A DNA stretch of 64,000 nt, from contig CM022946.1 in NCBI GenBank assembly GCA_012931725.1, positions 120,952,277 to 121,016,276 on the forward strand. The letters are read 5' to 3'. Positions within the stretch are counted from its first letter, which is position 1, and each line of letters opens with the position of its first letter. Below the pieces are notes generated by a model. That model was not told where the DNA came from. It saw nothing but the letters and a program-made list of their open reading frames with translations, and searched no databases. The stretch is from Litsea cubeba (Eukaryota; Streptophyta; Magnoliopsida; Laurales; Lauraceae). The position numbers and the translations under genes were made by a program. Shown piece after piece: positions 13,325 through 26,300 of this stretch.

Positions 13325-15544
13325 GACGCTACGCAAATAGGACTCCCGGTTAGAGAATTACGACAAAACAAGTGATTTTCCAACACTTAGGCTAGAAAAC
13401 GGCTCGTCGGGGGTCCGGGACAGGATACGGTCCCCGAAAAATTTTGAAACCGGCACGAGCACCTCGCTCGAGGGTAGAGAGACCTGTAGGAACTGACGCT
13501 ACGCAAATAGGACTCCCGGTTAGAGAATTACGACGAAACATGTGATTTTCCAACACTTAGGCTAGAAAACGGCCCGCCGGGGGTCCGGAACGGGAATCGT
13601 TCCCGAGAAATTACGGAAACCGGCACGAGCACTTCGCTCGAAGGTAGAGAGACCTGTAGGAGCTAGCGCTATGCAAATAGGACTCCCAGTTCGAGAATTA
13701 CGATGAAACATGTGATTTTCCAACATTTAGGCTAGAAAACGGCCCGCCGGGGGTTTGAAACCTGATACGGTCCCCGGAAAATTCGGAAACCGGCACGAGC
13801 ACTTCGCTCGAGGGTAGAGAGACCTGTAGGAGCTGACGCTACGTAAATAGGACTCCCGGTTAGAGAATTACGACGAAACATGTGGTTTTCCAACACTTAG
13901 GCAAGAAAACGGCCCGCTGGGGGTCCGGAACGGGAAACGGTCCGCAAAAAATTTTGAAACCGGCACGAGCACTTCGCTCGAGGGCAGAGAGACCTGTAGG
14001 AACCGACGCTACATAAATAGGACTCCCGGTTATAGAATTACGATGAAACTTGTGATTTTCCAACACTAAAGCTAGAAAACGGCCCGTTGGGGGTCTGGAA
14101 CCGGATAAGGTCCCTGAAAAATTCGGAAAAACCGGCACGAGCACTTCGTTCGAGGGTAGAGAGACCTTTAGGAACTGACGCTACGCAAATAGGACTCCTG
14201 GTTAGAGAATTACGACGAAACATGTGATTTTCCAACACTTAAGCTAGAAAACGGCCCGCCGGGGGTCCGGAACGGGAATCGTTCCCGGGAAAATTCGGAA
14301 ACCGGCAGGAGCACTTCGCTCGAGGGTGGAGAGACCTATAGGAGCTGACGCTACACAAATCGGACTCCCGGTTAGAGAATTACGAAGAAACATGTGATTT
14401 TCCAACACTTAGGCTAGAAAACGGCCCGCCGGGGGTCCGGAACGGATAACGGTCCCAGGAAAATTTGGAAACCGGCACGAGCACTTCGCTCGAGGGTAGA
14501 GAGACCTGTAGGAGCTGACGCTACGTAAATAGGACTCCCGGTTAGAGAATTACGACGAAACATGTGGTTTTCCAACACTTAGGCTAGAAAATGGCCCGTT
14601 GGGGGTCTGGAACAGGATAAGGTCCCTGGAAAATTCGGAAAAACTAGCACGAGCACTTCGCTCGAGGGTAGAGAGACCTTTAGGAACTGACGCTACGCAA
14701 ATAGGACTCCCGGTTAGAGAATTACGACGAAACATGTGATTTTCCAACACTTAGGCTAGAAAACAGCCCGCCAGGGGTCCGGAACGGGAAACGGTTTCCG
14801 AAAAAATCAGAAACCGGCATGAGCACTTCGCTCGAGGGTAGAGAGACCTGTAGGAGCTGATGCTATGCAAATAGGACTCCCGGTTAGAGAATTACGAAGA
14901 AACATGTGATTTTCCAACACTTAGGCTAGAAAACGGCCCGTCGGGGGTCCGGAACCGGATATGGTCGCCGAAAAATTCGGAAACCGGAACGAGCACGATG
15001 CTCGAGGGTAGAGAGACCTGTAAGAACTGACGCTACGCAAATAGGACTCCCGGTTAGAGAATTACGACGAAAACATGTGATTTTCCAACACTTAGGCTAG
15101 AAAACGGCCTGCCGAGGGTCCGGAACCGGATATGGTCCCCGAAAAATTCGGAAACTGGCACGAGCACTTCGCTCGAGGGTAGAGAGACCTATAGGAACTG
15201 ACGCTATATAAATAGGACTCCCGGTTAGAGAATTACGACGAAACATGTGATTTTCCAACACTTAGGCTAGAAAACGGCCCGCCGGGGGTCCGGAACGGGA
15301 ATCGTTCCCGAGAAATTACGGAAACCGGCACGAGCACTTCGCTCGAAGGTAGAGAGACCTGTAGGAGCTAGCGCTATGCAAATAGGACTCCCAGTTCGAG
15401 AATTACGATGAAACATGTGATTTTCCAACATTTAGGCTAGAAAACGGCCCGCCGGGGGTTTGAAACCTGATACGGTCCCCGGAAAATTCGGAAACCGGCA
15501 CGAGCACTTCGCTCGAGGGTAGAGAGACCTGTAGGAGCGGACGC
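13325..15544. repeat. Satellite array A4 (~13 monomers) with an LTR-free twin of the insertion site
   Basis: A ~170-bp monomer array. The block 13506-13840 is, by eye, identical apart from one base to 15211-15545, the two monomers just before solo LTR 4. Both share CCCAGTTCGAG and GAAACCTGATACGG. The first block simply continues into another monomer without an LTR. Confidence 0.97.
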
Positions 15545-17199
15545 TGAAAGTCCAAGGGATCATACTCTAGAGGGGGGGTGAATAGGGTGATCTACACTTA
15601 ATGACTAATTATGGCCAAGTTTAATTTCTTTAAAATAAACTAGTCAGATGTGATGATTAACATACAAAATGCGGAAGCTTAAACAAAACAATCACCACAA
15701 ATCAATCACCCCTACACAAAGATTTATAGCGGTTCGGCCTCAATACCTACATCCGCTACCGGCTTGTGACTCAACACCCCACCGGATTTCCACTATTATG
15801 CTTTTCAAAAGGCTAAGCAATAACCTCTACAATATTGTTTTTCTAGACTAAACAACAACCTATACACAATGCTTTTATATGGCTAACCAATAACCTTACA
15901 ATCAAATGATTTCTCTAAAGAAAGTGTTTTCACAAAACACTCTAAGAGATTACAATTAAGCTCAAATAAAATTGCCTCTAAATAGGCGAATATGAAAATG
16001 AAAAACAACTCACACAATACTCTCTGAAATGCTAAGATGAATGCTTATAAGGTGTGTGTGTGAATACTTAATTCAAGTTTAAAATTAAAGCTCAATTAAT
16101 TTTATACTTAACGCAATTCAAAAGTTTAATGCACATAAAAAGATTTGATTGAAGTTCTTTGCAAATCACTTGAGCAACTACAAACTTGTTAATGATATGA
16201 AAATTAAAAGATCACAAGTTGAAGGAACATGTTTAAGCCTAATCAAGTGATGCATGTGCAATGTTGTTTTCAAAAACCAATTTAACTAAGGTTTAAATGA
16301 ATGAAAACAACAAAGAAGATTCAAACAAGAAAATGAAACATGTTATAAAAGAAATCAAAGGTTTTGATAAAAACATGTTTAAGAAGTTTTCTAAAACTAA
16401 CTTGATTTGAATCAAGGTGAAGAATCCAATGACATAAATCAAAGATTAAGGGAAAAAAGGATTCAACGCATCATAGTTATATGCTAAAAATCATTTACCA
16501 ATAATTTAATTAAAGCATAAAACATATGAATATCAAAAGGCAAAGCTTACTTGGAGGTTTAACTTCATTAATCCAAGCTTTAGCTTTCCTTAATGACCCT
16601 TAGCCTTCCTTAGCTTGATCCCCTTTCTTTTGCCTCAAAATACCTCAAGAAGGGCTCCAAAGATCATCACCAATGGCTAAGGAATGAGTTTCTTTCTATA
16701 GAAAAAGTGGTCCAACGGCTCTCAGGTCGGTTAACCGAACTCAACAGCTAGAAACCCAACGGTCTTAATTTGTTTAAAAACCGCTTTTAGCGGCGGTCGG
16801 AAAGCGCCGGTAAAAGTCGGCCGTCGGTAAAAGTCCAGAATTCTCAAAAATGTGATTTTCAAACTGATTTTCTTGGGGGGACTTTGGGCCAATAAACCAA
16901 GCATGGAAATATGATTTAAACCAATCCAACTGCTTAAAAATCATGTAACATAAAAGGCCAAATAAAATTTAAAACATTTAAAACCAATGGCTAGGTTGAT
17001 TTATAAAATCTTTTTCAAACTAAAAATGCATCCAATGTTTAAAACCAAAACATGCATAAATCATAAGGTTTACAAGATTTAAAACAATGCAAGTATAATC
17101 AAGATTTCAAGATTTCTAAAAACAATGCATGTGTGAAGATTCAAATGAATGAATAAGATGAATGATGCATCCATCAAATTGCAATACAAAATCCTAACA
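15545..17199 (-). mobile_element. Solo LTR copy 4, Copia-type (1655 bp)
   Basis: The clearest boundaries of the family: gacgc at 15540-15544, TGAAAGTCC at the left end, ATCCTAACA at the right end, and gacgc again at 17200-17204. On the minus strand it begins TGTTAGGAT and ends GGACTTTCA. The sequence is AT-rich with no long ORF. Confidence 0.92.
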
Positions 17200-17252
17200 G
17201 ACGCTACGCAAATAGGACTCCCGGTTAGAGAATTACGACAAAGCATGTGATT
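17200..17252. repeat. Satellite fragment between solo LTR 4 and truncated Copia element
   Basis: About 53 bp of satellite from gacgctacgc to catgtgatt. The same ~33-bp segment (tcccggttagag to catgtgatt) is repeated to the right of the Copia element from 19487, so the two satellite ends overlap rather than forming a 5-bp duplication. Confidence 0.93.
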
Positions 17253-18189
17253 CATCATCGTCTGAAGTTTCAGACGTGCTGTCATCTTGTTGACATAGAA
17301 AGTTTTTAGCTTTGCCCCTTTTTCTGAAATTTCTCTTTCCTTTACTCTTTTCAGCATAAGAGTCATTATCATTGTCTTCTTTTAGGGGACACTTCGCAGC
17401 AAAGTGACCAATACCTCCACAATTGAAGCATTTAAAGGGTAGCTTCCCTTTGTACTTGCCAATGCTTCCTTTCTTCAACTTTCTAACAAATTGAGCCTCA
17501 AGCTCATCATCATCAGAATCAATATCATGACCAGCAGTCTCTTTTGCCTTTTTCTGAACTTTGAAGGCGGCTTCTTTATCAGATGAAGACGTCTTTCCTA
17601 TGCGCATCTCATAGGCAGTTAGAGAACCATGTAATTCATCCATGGAAAATGCATTCAGATCTTTGGCTTCTTCAATGGCTGAGACTTTTGAATAAAACCG
17701 GGGAAGAAGAGATCTTAGAACCTTTTTGACGATGACCGGCTCTTTAATCTCCTCCCCTAGTCCACGAATGTCATTCGTGACTTCATTCACTCGTTGCATA
17801 TACGAGTCAACATTCTCGCTTTCCTCCATGCGAAGAGATTCAAATTGAGAGCGATGGGTTTGCAATTTGGCTTCTTTAATCTTCTCATCACCTTCATGTA
17901 TGCTTTGCAACTTGTCCCAAATTTCCTTGGCTGTTTTGCATGCAATTACTTTGACAAGCTCGCTGTCCACAAGGCCACTAAAGAGTGCATTCTGCGCCTT
18001 GGAGTCGTTGTCTGCCAACTTCTTCGATGCTGTATCATTGGGTACGGTGGCAGCATTATAACCGGCTCTGACAGCCTCCCAAACATCATAGCCAAGAGAT
18101 TTGATGAAGGCTTGCATCCTAATCTTCCAGAAAGAGTAATTAGAACCATCAAACAGAGGTGCTTTCATATTCCCTGTATTGACTGCCAT
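17253..18189 (-). pseudogene. gag: Copia gag fragment (UBN2-type gag with CCHC knuckle)
   Basis: The product resembles plant Copia Gag, the capsid/nucleocapsid protein that packages element RNA in cytoplasmic virus-like particles. The ATG is taken at 18189 (MAVNTGNMKAPLFDGSNYSF); the frame extends 4 codons upstream but only from a TTG. Visible features are the N-terminal FDGSNYSFWKIRMQAF motif, a helical UBN2-like body with KEIWDKLQSIHEG and VNEVTNDIRGLGEE, a basic linker, and one zinc knuckle CFNCGGIGHFAAKC (C-x2-C-x4-H-x4-C) near residue 257. An acidic serine-rich tail runs into satellite, where the frame ends at a satellite stop. No protease, integrase, RT or RNase H remains, so it cannot be autonomous. 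Confidence 0.9.
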
Positions 18190-18241
18190 GTGATTTGACA
18201 AGAGATCACCCTTAGCGTGTTAAACTGATCAAGGGAACCTC

Positions 18242-18253
18242 GCTCTGATACCA
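18242..18253 (-). other. Primer-binding site for initiator Met tRNA
   Basis: The minus strand reads TGGTATCAGAGC two bases after the LTR end. This is the canonical plant Copia PBS complementary to the 3' end of initiator-methionine tRNA, and it fixes orientation and the LTR boundary. Confidence 0.93.
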
Positions 18254-18255
18254 AT

Positions 18256-19486
18256 TGTTGGATACCGCGATCACTGAGAGGGGGGGGGGGTGAATCAGTG
18301 ATTTCTGAAAACAGGTCCAATTCAACAACAAAACAAGTCAAACCACACAATGACACCAGATTTAACGTGGTTCACCGAAAGGCTACGTCCACGGTTCAAA
18401 GACTGTCTGAACACCAATCCGGGACAGATCTGAATCTTATTTAGTCGCACCAACGACAAAGAGCACCAACCCTTAGTTTCAGATAGCACCAACTATCTAG
18501 GAAGCACCTACTCCCTTGAGTTTCAGATAGCACCAACTATCTAGGAAGCACCGACTCCCTTTACAATTTATCTGCACCCACAGATAGGATCACCAAACCC
18601 CAAACACCAAGCACCAACTTGATGTAAAAACAGAATATAAGATCAACTCTGTCTACAGCCCTTCCCCTCTACAATTCTCTCTCTCTCAATCCCTTACAAA
18701 TTGAAATCTAAAGCATAAAAGAGAGACACTTAACTCATGGACGAATCACCATCTTCTAGAGCATAATCTCGTCCACAATTGCTGTAGAAAACGTCACCAC
18801 ATCAGCACAACAGCAACACAGCAACAGCACCAGCACACAGCACACTCTTCTCTCTTCTCTTCTCTCTTTTCTCTTCTCTTCTGATGTCTCTTCTTGGTGT
18901 CTCTTCTTGGTGTCTCTTCTTGGTGTCTCTTCTTGGTGTGTTTATGAACGACCCAAGCATGCCTTTATATAGGTTTTAATAACCCTTAATTGTATTCAAA
19001 ACGGGCTACAATTCGTTTAGAAAGATTCCCAAATGAAATAGATAACTGTGCTGAATTTTCGTGCAAAACTTCTAATTCTGCGCAACTCTGGTTCCCGTGC
19101 TCGGTCGACATCATGGCTTGCTCGGTCGACCGAAGACACTGACTGGAAAACAGACAATTTCGAGCTCGGTCGACATCCTGAGGTCTCGGTCGACCGAAGA
19201 CACACTGTGTCACGAAAATAACTGAGAGGTGCCTGAAACTGTTTTCTGCAGGTTTCTTCTTTCTCGCTCGACCGCATGAAGAGCTCGGTCGACCGCGTGC
19301 TCTGCATCAGGAATTCTTAATTCCTGGCTGTTTTAATTCTGTTTCTTCTTTTCAGCTCTATCAACACCAGCTTATTAACATCATGTTTGTGACAATGTGT
19401 TGACAAGAATTCCAACTCAAATCAATACTTGAGATACTGATTCTTCAAATCATCAAAAACTACTCAAGTCATCTCAAATTCCAACA
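18256..19486 (-). mobile_element. 5' LTR of the truncated Copia element (1231 bp)
   Basis: The ends TGTTGGA and TCCAACA are perfect inverted repeats. Internal features in plus-strand coordinates are a G-run with TGAATCAGTGA near 18280, GTGGTTCACC near 18369, a ~59-bp duplication (AGATAGCACCAACTATCTAGG twice, 18480-18560), a CT-rich tract (18842-18890), short tcttcttggtgtc repeats (18888-18940), and a cluster of GTCGAC palindromes (19100-19300). Confidence 0.92.
18963..18972 (-). promoter_or_regulatory. LTR TATA box of the truncated Copia element
   Basis: The minus strand reads CTATATAAAG about 515 bp into the LTR. It is followed in the transcribed direction by the tcttcttggtgtc repeats and CT tract. 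It is a good match to a plant TATA box and the likely U3 promoter. Confidence 0.6.
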
Positions 19487-21650
19487 TCCCGGTTAGAGAA
19501 TTACGACGAAACATGTGATTTTCCAACACCTAGGCTAGAAAACAGCCCGCCGGGGGTCCGGAACGGGAAACGGTTCCCGAAAAAATTAGAAACCGGCATG
19601 AGCACTTCGCTCGAGGGTAGAGAGACCTGTAGGAGCTGACGATAAACAAATAGGACTCCCGGTTAGAGAATTACGATGAAACATGTGATTTTCCAACATT
19701 TAGGCTAGGAAAAGGCCCGCCGGGGGTCCGAAACTGGATACGTTCCCCGGAAAAATCGGAAACTGGCACGAGCACTTCGCTCGAGGGTTGAGAGACCTGT
19801 AGGAGTTGACGCTATGCAAATAGAACTCCCGGTTAGAGAATTACGACGAAACATGTGGTTTTCCAACACTTAGGCTAGAAAACGGCCCGCCGGGGGTCCG
19901 GAACGGGAAACGGTCCGCAAAAAATTTTGAAACTGGCACGAGCACTTCGCTCGAGGGTAGAGAGACTTGTAGGAACCGATGCTACGTAAATAGGACTCCC
20001 GGTTAGAGATTTACGACGAAACTTGTGATTTTCCAACACTTAGGCTAGAAAACGGCCCGTTGGGGGTCTGGAACCGGATAAGTTCCCTAAAAAATTCTGA
20101 AAAACCGGCACGAGCACTTCGCTCGAGGGTAGAGAGACCTTTAGGAAGTGACGCTACACAAATAGGACTCCCGGTTAGAGAATTACAACGAAACATGTGA
20201 TTTTCCAACACTTAGGCTAGAAAACGGCCTGCCGGGGGTCCGGAACGGGAATCGTTCTCGGGAAAATTCGGAAGCCGGCAAGAGCACTTCGCTCGAGGGT
20301 GGAGAGACTTATAGAGCTGACGCTACGCAAATCGGACTCCCGGTTAGAGAATTACGAAGAAACATGTGATTTTCCAACACTTAGGCTAGAAAACGGCCCG
20401 CCGGGGGTCCGGCACGAGCACTTCGCTCGAGGGTAGAGAGACCTGTAGGAGCTGACGCTATGCAAATAGAACTCCCGGTTAGAGAATTACGACGAAACAT
20501 GTGGTTTTCCAACACTTAGGCTAGAAAATGGCCCGCCGGGGGTCCGGAATGGGACACGTTCCCTGGAAAATTTGGAAACTGGCACGAGCACTTCGCTCGA
20601 GGGTAGAGAGACCTGTAGGAACTGATGCTATGCAAATTGGACTCCCGGGTAGAGAATTACGACGAAAACATGTGATTTTCCAACACTTAGGCTAGAAAAC
20701 GGCCCGCCGAGGGTCCGGAACTGGATACGGTCCCCGAAAAATTTGGAAACCGGCACGAGCACTTCGCTCGAGGGTAGAGAGACTTGTAGGAACTGACGCT
20801 GCGTAAATAGGACTCCCGGTTAGAGAATTACGACGAAACATGTGATTTTCCAACACTCAGGCTAGAAAACGGCCAGCCGGGGGTCCGGAGTGGGAATCAT
20901 TCCCGGAAATATTCGGAAACCGGCACGAGCACTTCGCTCGAGGGTAGAGAGACCTGTAGGAGCTGATGCTATGCAAATAGGACTCCCGGTTAGAGAATTA
21001 CAAAGAAACATGTGATTTTCCAACACTTAGGCTAGAAAACGGCCCGTCGGGGGTCCGGAACCGGATACAGTCGCCGAAAAATTCGGAAACCGGAACGAGC
21101 ACTATGCTCGAGGGTAGAGAGACCTCTAGGAGCTGACACTACACAAATAGGACTCCCGGTTAGAGAATTACGATGAAAACATGTGATTTTCCAACACTTA
21201 GGCTAGAAAACGGGCCGCCGAGGGTCCGGAACTGGATACGGTCCCCGGAAAATTCGAAAACTGGCACGAGCACATCGCTCGAGGGTAGAGAGACCTATAG
21301 GAACTGACGCTACGTAAATAGGACTCCCGGTTAGAGAATTACGTCGAAACATGTGATTTTCCAACACTTAGGCTAGAAAACGGCCCGCCGGGGGTCTGGG
21401 ATGGGAATCGTTCCCGGGAAAATTCGGAAACCAGCACGAGCACTTCGCTTAAGGGTAGAGAGACCTATATGAGCTGGCGCTATGCAAATAGGACTCCCGG
21501 TTCGAGAATTACGATGAAACATGTGATTTTCCTACATTTAGGCTAGAAATCGGCCTGCCGGGGGTTTGAAACCGGATACTGTCCCCGGAAAATTCGGAAA
21601 CCGGCACGAGCACTTCGCTCGAGGGTAGAGAGACCTGTAGGAGCTGACGC
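19487..21650. repeat. Satellite array A6 (~13 monomers)
   Basis: Resumes directly after the Copia LTR with tcccggttagag. The monomers are ~170 bp; one near 20409 is shortened by about 50 bp, going from ggggtccgg straight to cacgagcac. It ends in gctgacgc before solo LTR 5. Confidence 0.97.
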
Positions 21651-23309
21651 TGAAACTCCAAGGGAACCTACTCTAGAGGGGGGGTGAATAGGGTGATCTA
21701 CACTTAATGACTAATTATGGCCAAGTTTAATTTCTTTAAAATAAACTAGTCAGATGTGATGATTAACATACAAAATGCGGAAGCTTAAACAAAACAATCA
21801 CCACAAATCAATCACCCCTACACAAAGATTTATAGTGGTTCGGCCTCAATACCTACATCCACTACCGGCTTGTGACTCAACACCCCACCGGATTTCCACT
21901 ATTATGCTTTTCAAAAGGCTAAGCAATAACCTCTACAATATTGTTTTTCTAGGCTAAACAACAACCTATAGACAATGCTTTATATGGCTAACCAATAACC
22001 TTACAATCAAATGATTTCTCTAAAGTAAGTGTTTTCACAAAACACTCTAAGAGATTACAATTAAGCTCAAACAAAATTGCCTCTAAATAGGCGAATATGA
22101 AAATGAAAAACAACTCACACAATACTCTATGAAATGCTAAGATGAATGCTTATAAGGTGTGTGTGTGAATACTTCAATCAAGTTTAAAATTAAAGCTTAA
22201 TCAATTTTATACTTAAAGTAATTCAAAAGTTTAATGCACATAAAAAGATTGAATTGAAGTTCTTTGCAAATCACTTGAGCAACTACAAACTTGTTACTAA
22301 TATGAAAATCAAAAGATCACAAGTTGAAGGAACATGTTTAAGCCTAATCAAGTGATGCATGTGCAATGTTGTTTTCAAAAACCAATTTAACTAAGGTTTA
22401 AATGAATGAAAACAACAAAGAAGATTCAAACAAGAAAATGAAACATGTTATAAAAGAAATCAAAGGTTTGATAAAAACATGTTTAAGAAGTTTTCTAAAA
22501 CTAACTTGATTTGAATCAAGGTGAAGAATCCAATGACATAAATCAAAGATTAAGGGAAAAAAGGATTCAACGCATCATAGTTATATGCTAAAAATCATTT
22601 ACCAATAATTTAATTAAAGCATAAAACATATGAATATCAAAAGGCAAAGCTTACTTGGAGGTTTAACTTCATTAATCTAAGCTTTAGCTTTCCTTAATGA
22701 CCCTTAGCCTTCCTTAGCTTGATCCCCTTTCTTTTGCCTCAAAATACCTCAAGAAGGGCTCCAAAGATCATCACCAATCGCTAAGGAATGAGTTTCTTTC
22801 TATAGAAAAAGTGGTCCAACGGCTCTCAGGTCGGTTAACCGAACTCAACAGCTAGAAACCCAACGGTCTTAATTTGTTTAAAAACTGCTTTTAGCGGCGG
22901 TCGGAAAGCGCCGGTAAAAGTCCAGGTTGGCCGTTGGTAAACGTCCAGAATTCTCAAAAATGAGATTTTCAAACTGATTTTCTTGGGGGGACTTTGGGCC
23001 AATAAACCAAGCATGGAAATATGATTTAAACCAATCCAACTGCTTAAAAATCATGTAACATAAAAGGCCAAATAAAATTTAAAACATTTAAAACCAATGG
23101 CTAGGTTGATTTATAAAATCTTTTTCAAACTAAAAATGCATCCAATGTTTAAAACCAAAACATGCATAAATCATAAGGTTTACAAGATTTAAAACAATGC
23201 ATGTATAATCAAGATTTCAAGATTTCTAAAAACAATGCATGTGTGAAGATTCAAATGAATGAATAAGATGAATGATGCATCCATCAAATTGCAATACAAA
23301 ATCCTAACA
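21651..23309 (-). mobile_element. Solo LTR copy 5, Copia-type (1659 bp)
   Basis: Same ends and same insertion point, with gacgc on both sides. The minus-strand end is GGAGTTTCA rather than GGACTTTCA, a variant shared with copy 7 (gaaactccaagggaacc), so copies 5 and 7 are close relatives. Confidence 0.92.
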
Positions 23310-26300
23310 GACGCTACGCAAATAGGACTCCCGGTTAGAGAATTACGACAAAACATGTGATTTTCCAAGACTTAGGCTAGAAAACAACCCGTCGGGGGTC
23401 CGGAACAGGATACGGTCCCCGAAAAATTTGGAAACCGGCACGAGCACTTCGCTCGAGGGTAGAGAGACCTGTAGGAACTGACGCTATGTAAATAGGACTC
23501 TCGGTTAGAGAATTACGACGAAACATGTGATTTTCCAACACTTAGGCTAGAAAACGGCCCGCCGGGGGTCCGGAACGGGAATCCTTCACGGGAAAATCGG
23601 AAACCGGCACGAGCACTTCGCTCGAGGGTAGAGAGACCTGTAGGAGCTGACGCTACGCAAATAGGACTCTCGGTTAGAGAATTACGAAGAAACATATGAT
23701 TTTCCAACACTTAGGCAAGAAAACGGCCCGCCGGGGGTCCGGAACGGGAAACGGTTCCCGAAAAAATCAGAAACCGGCACGAGCACTTCGCTCGAGGGGA
23801 GAGAGACCTGTAGGAGCTGACGCTACGCAAATAGGACTCCCGGTTAGAGAATTACGTTGAAACATGTGATTTTCCAACATTTAGGCTAGGAAAAGGCCCG
23901 CCGGGGGTCCGAAACCGGATACGGTCCCCGGAAAAATCGGAAACTGGCACGAGCACTTCGCTCGAGGGTAGAGAGACCTGTAGGAGCTGACGCTACGCAA
24001 ATAGAACTCCCGGTTAGAGAATTACGATGAAACATGTGGCTTTCCAACACAGGCTAGAAAACGGCCCGCAGGGGGTCCGGAACGGGAAACGGTCCGCAAA
24101 AAAAATTGAAACCGGCACGAGCACTTCACTCGAGGGTAGAGAGACCTGTAGGAACCGACGCTACATAAATAGGACTCCCGGTTAGAGAGTTACGATGAAA
24201 CTTGTGATTTTCCAACACTTAGGCTAGAAAACGGCCCGTTGGGGTCTGGAACCGGATAAGGTCCCTGAAAAATTCGGAAAAACTGGCACGAGCACTTCGC
24301 TGGAGGGTAGAGAGACCTTTAGGAACTGACGGTACGCAAATAAGACTCCCGGTTAGAGAATTACGACGAAACATGTGATTTTCTAACACTTAGGCTAGAA
24401 AACGGCCCGCCGGGGGTCCGGAACGGGAATCGTTCTCGGGAAAATTCGGAAGCTGGCAGGAGCACTTCGCTCGAGGGTGGAGAGACCTATAGGAGCTGAT
24501 GCTACGCAAATCGGACTCCCGGTTAGAGAATTACGAAGAAACATGTGATTTTCCAACACTTAGGCTAGAAAACGGCCCGCCGGGGGTTCGAAACGGGTAA
24601 CGGTCCCGGGAAAATTTGGAAACTGGCACGAGCACTTCGCTCGAGGGTAGAGAGACCTGTAGGAGCTGACGCTACGCAAATAGAACTCCCGGTTATAGAA
24701 TTACGACGAAACATGTGGTTTTCCAACACTTAGGCTAGAAAATGGCCTGCCGTGGGTCCGGAATGGGACACGTTCGCTGGAAAATTCGGAAACCGGCACG
24801 AGCACTTCGCTCGAGGGTAGAGAGACCTGTAGGAACTGATGCTACGCAAATTGGACTCCCGGCTAGAGAATTACAATGAAAACATGTGATTTTCAAACAC
24901 TTAGGCTAGAAAATGGCCCGTCGAGGGTCCGGAACCGGATACGGTCCCCGAAAAATTTGGAAACCGGCACGAGCACTTCGCTCGAGGGTAGAGAGACCTG
25001 TTGGAACTGACGTTGCATAAATAGGACTCCCGGTTAGAGAAGTACGACGAAACATGTGATTTTCCAACACTCAGGCTAGAAAACGGCCCGCCGGGGGTCC
25101 GGAGCGGGAATCGTTCCCGGGAATATTCGGAAACCGGCACGAGCACTTCACTCGAGGGTAGAGAGACCTGTAGGAGCTGATGCTATGCAAATAGGACTCC
25201 AGGTTAGAGAATTACGAAGAAACATGTGATTTTCCAACACTTAGGCTAGAAAACGGCCCGCCGGGGGTCCGGAACGGGAATCCTTCACGGGAAAAATCGG
25301 AAACCGGCACGAGCACTTCGCTCGAGGGTAGAGAGACCTGTAGGAGCTGACGCTACGCAAATAGGACTCTCGGTTAGAGAATTACGAAGAAACATATGAT
25401 TTTCCAACACTTAGGCAAGAAAACGGCCCGCCGGGGGTCCGGAACGGGAAACGGTTCCCGAAAAAATTAGAAACCGGCACGAGCACTTCGCTCGAGGGGA
25501 GAGAGACCTGTAGGAGCTGACGCTACGCAAATAGGACTCCTGGTTAGAGAATTACGTTGAAACATGTGATTTTCCAACATTTAGGCTAGGAAAAGGCCCG
25601 CCGGGGGTCCGAAACCGGATACGGTCCCCGGAAAAATCGGAAACTGGCACGAGCACTTCGCTCGAGGGTAGAGAGACCTGTAGGAGCTGACGCTACGCAA
25701 ATAGAACTCCCGGTTAGAGAATTACGATGAAACATGTGGTTTTCCAACACAGGCTAGAAAACGGCCCGCAGGGGGTCCGGAACGGGAAACTGTCCGCAAA
25801 AAAAATTGAAACCGGCACGAGCACTTCACTCGAGGGTAGAGAGACCTGTAGGAACCGACGCTACATAAATAGGACTCCCGGTTAGAGAGTTACGACGAAA
25901 CTTGTGATTTTCCAACACTTAGGCTAGAAAACGGCCCGTTGGGGTCTGGAACCGGATAAGGACCCTGAAAAATTCAGAAAAACTGGCACGAGCACTTCGC
26001 TGGAGGTAGAGAGACCTTTAGGAACTGACGGTACGCAAATAAGACTCCGGTTAGAGAATTACGACGAAACATGTGATTTTCTAACACTTAGGCTAGAAAA
26101 CGGCCCGCCGGGGGTCCGGAACGGGAATCGTTCCCGGGAAAATTCGGAAGCTGGCAGGAGCACTTCGCTCGAGGGTGGAGAGACCTATAGGAGCTGACGC
26201 TACGCAAATCGGACTCCCGGTTAGAGAATTACGAAAAAACATGTGATTTTCCAACACTTAGGCTAGAAAACGGCCCGCCGGGGGTCCGGAACGGGTAACG

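Larger units (their letters stand above)
17253..19486 (-). mobile_element. Truncated Copia-superfamily element (5' LTR, PBS, partial gag)
   Basis: Minus-strand order is 5' LTR (18256-19486), PBS, short leader, gag, then an abrupt end in satellite. Most of gag's C terminus, all of pol and the 3' LTR are missing. The inner junction at ~17252 falls in acidic gag codons and joins satellite at catgtgatt. The LTR has inverted ends TGTTGGA and TCCAACA. It is not the same family as the solo LTRs, although both have a C-run near the minus-strand LTR end and a conserved GTGGTTC-type block (plus-strand reading). Confidence 0.93.

Noticed and set aside
15669..15851. 60-codon plus-strand frame repeated in several solo LTRs
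   Set aside because: Short, on the strand opposite to the LTR, disrupted in other copies, no domain.
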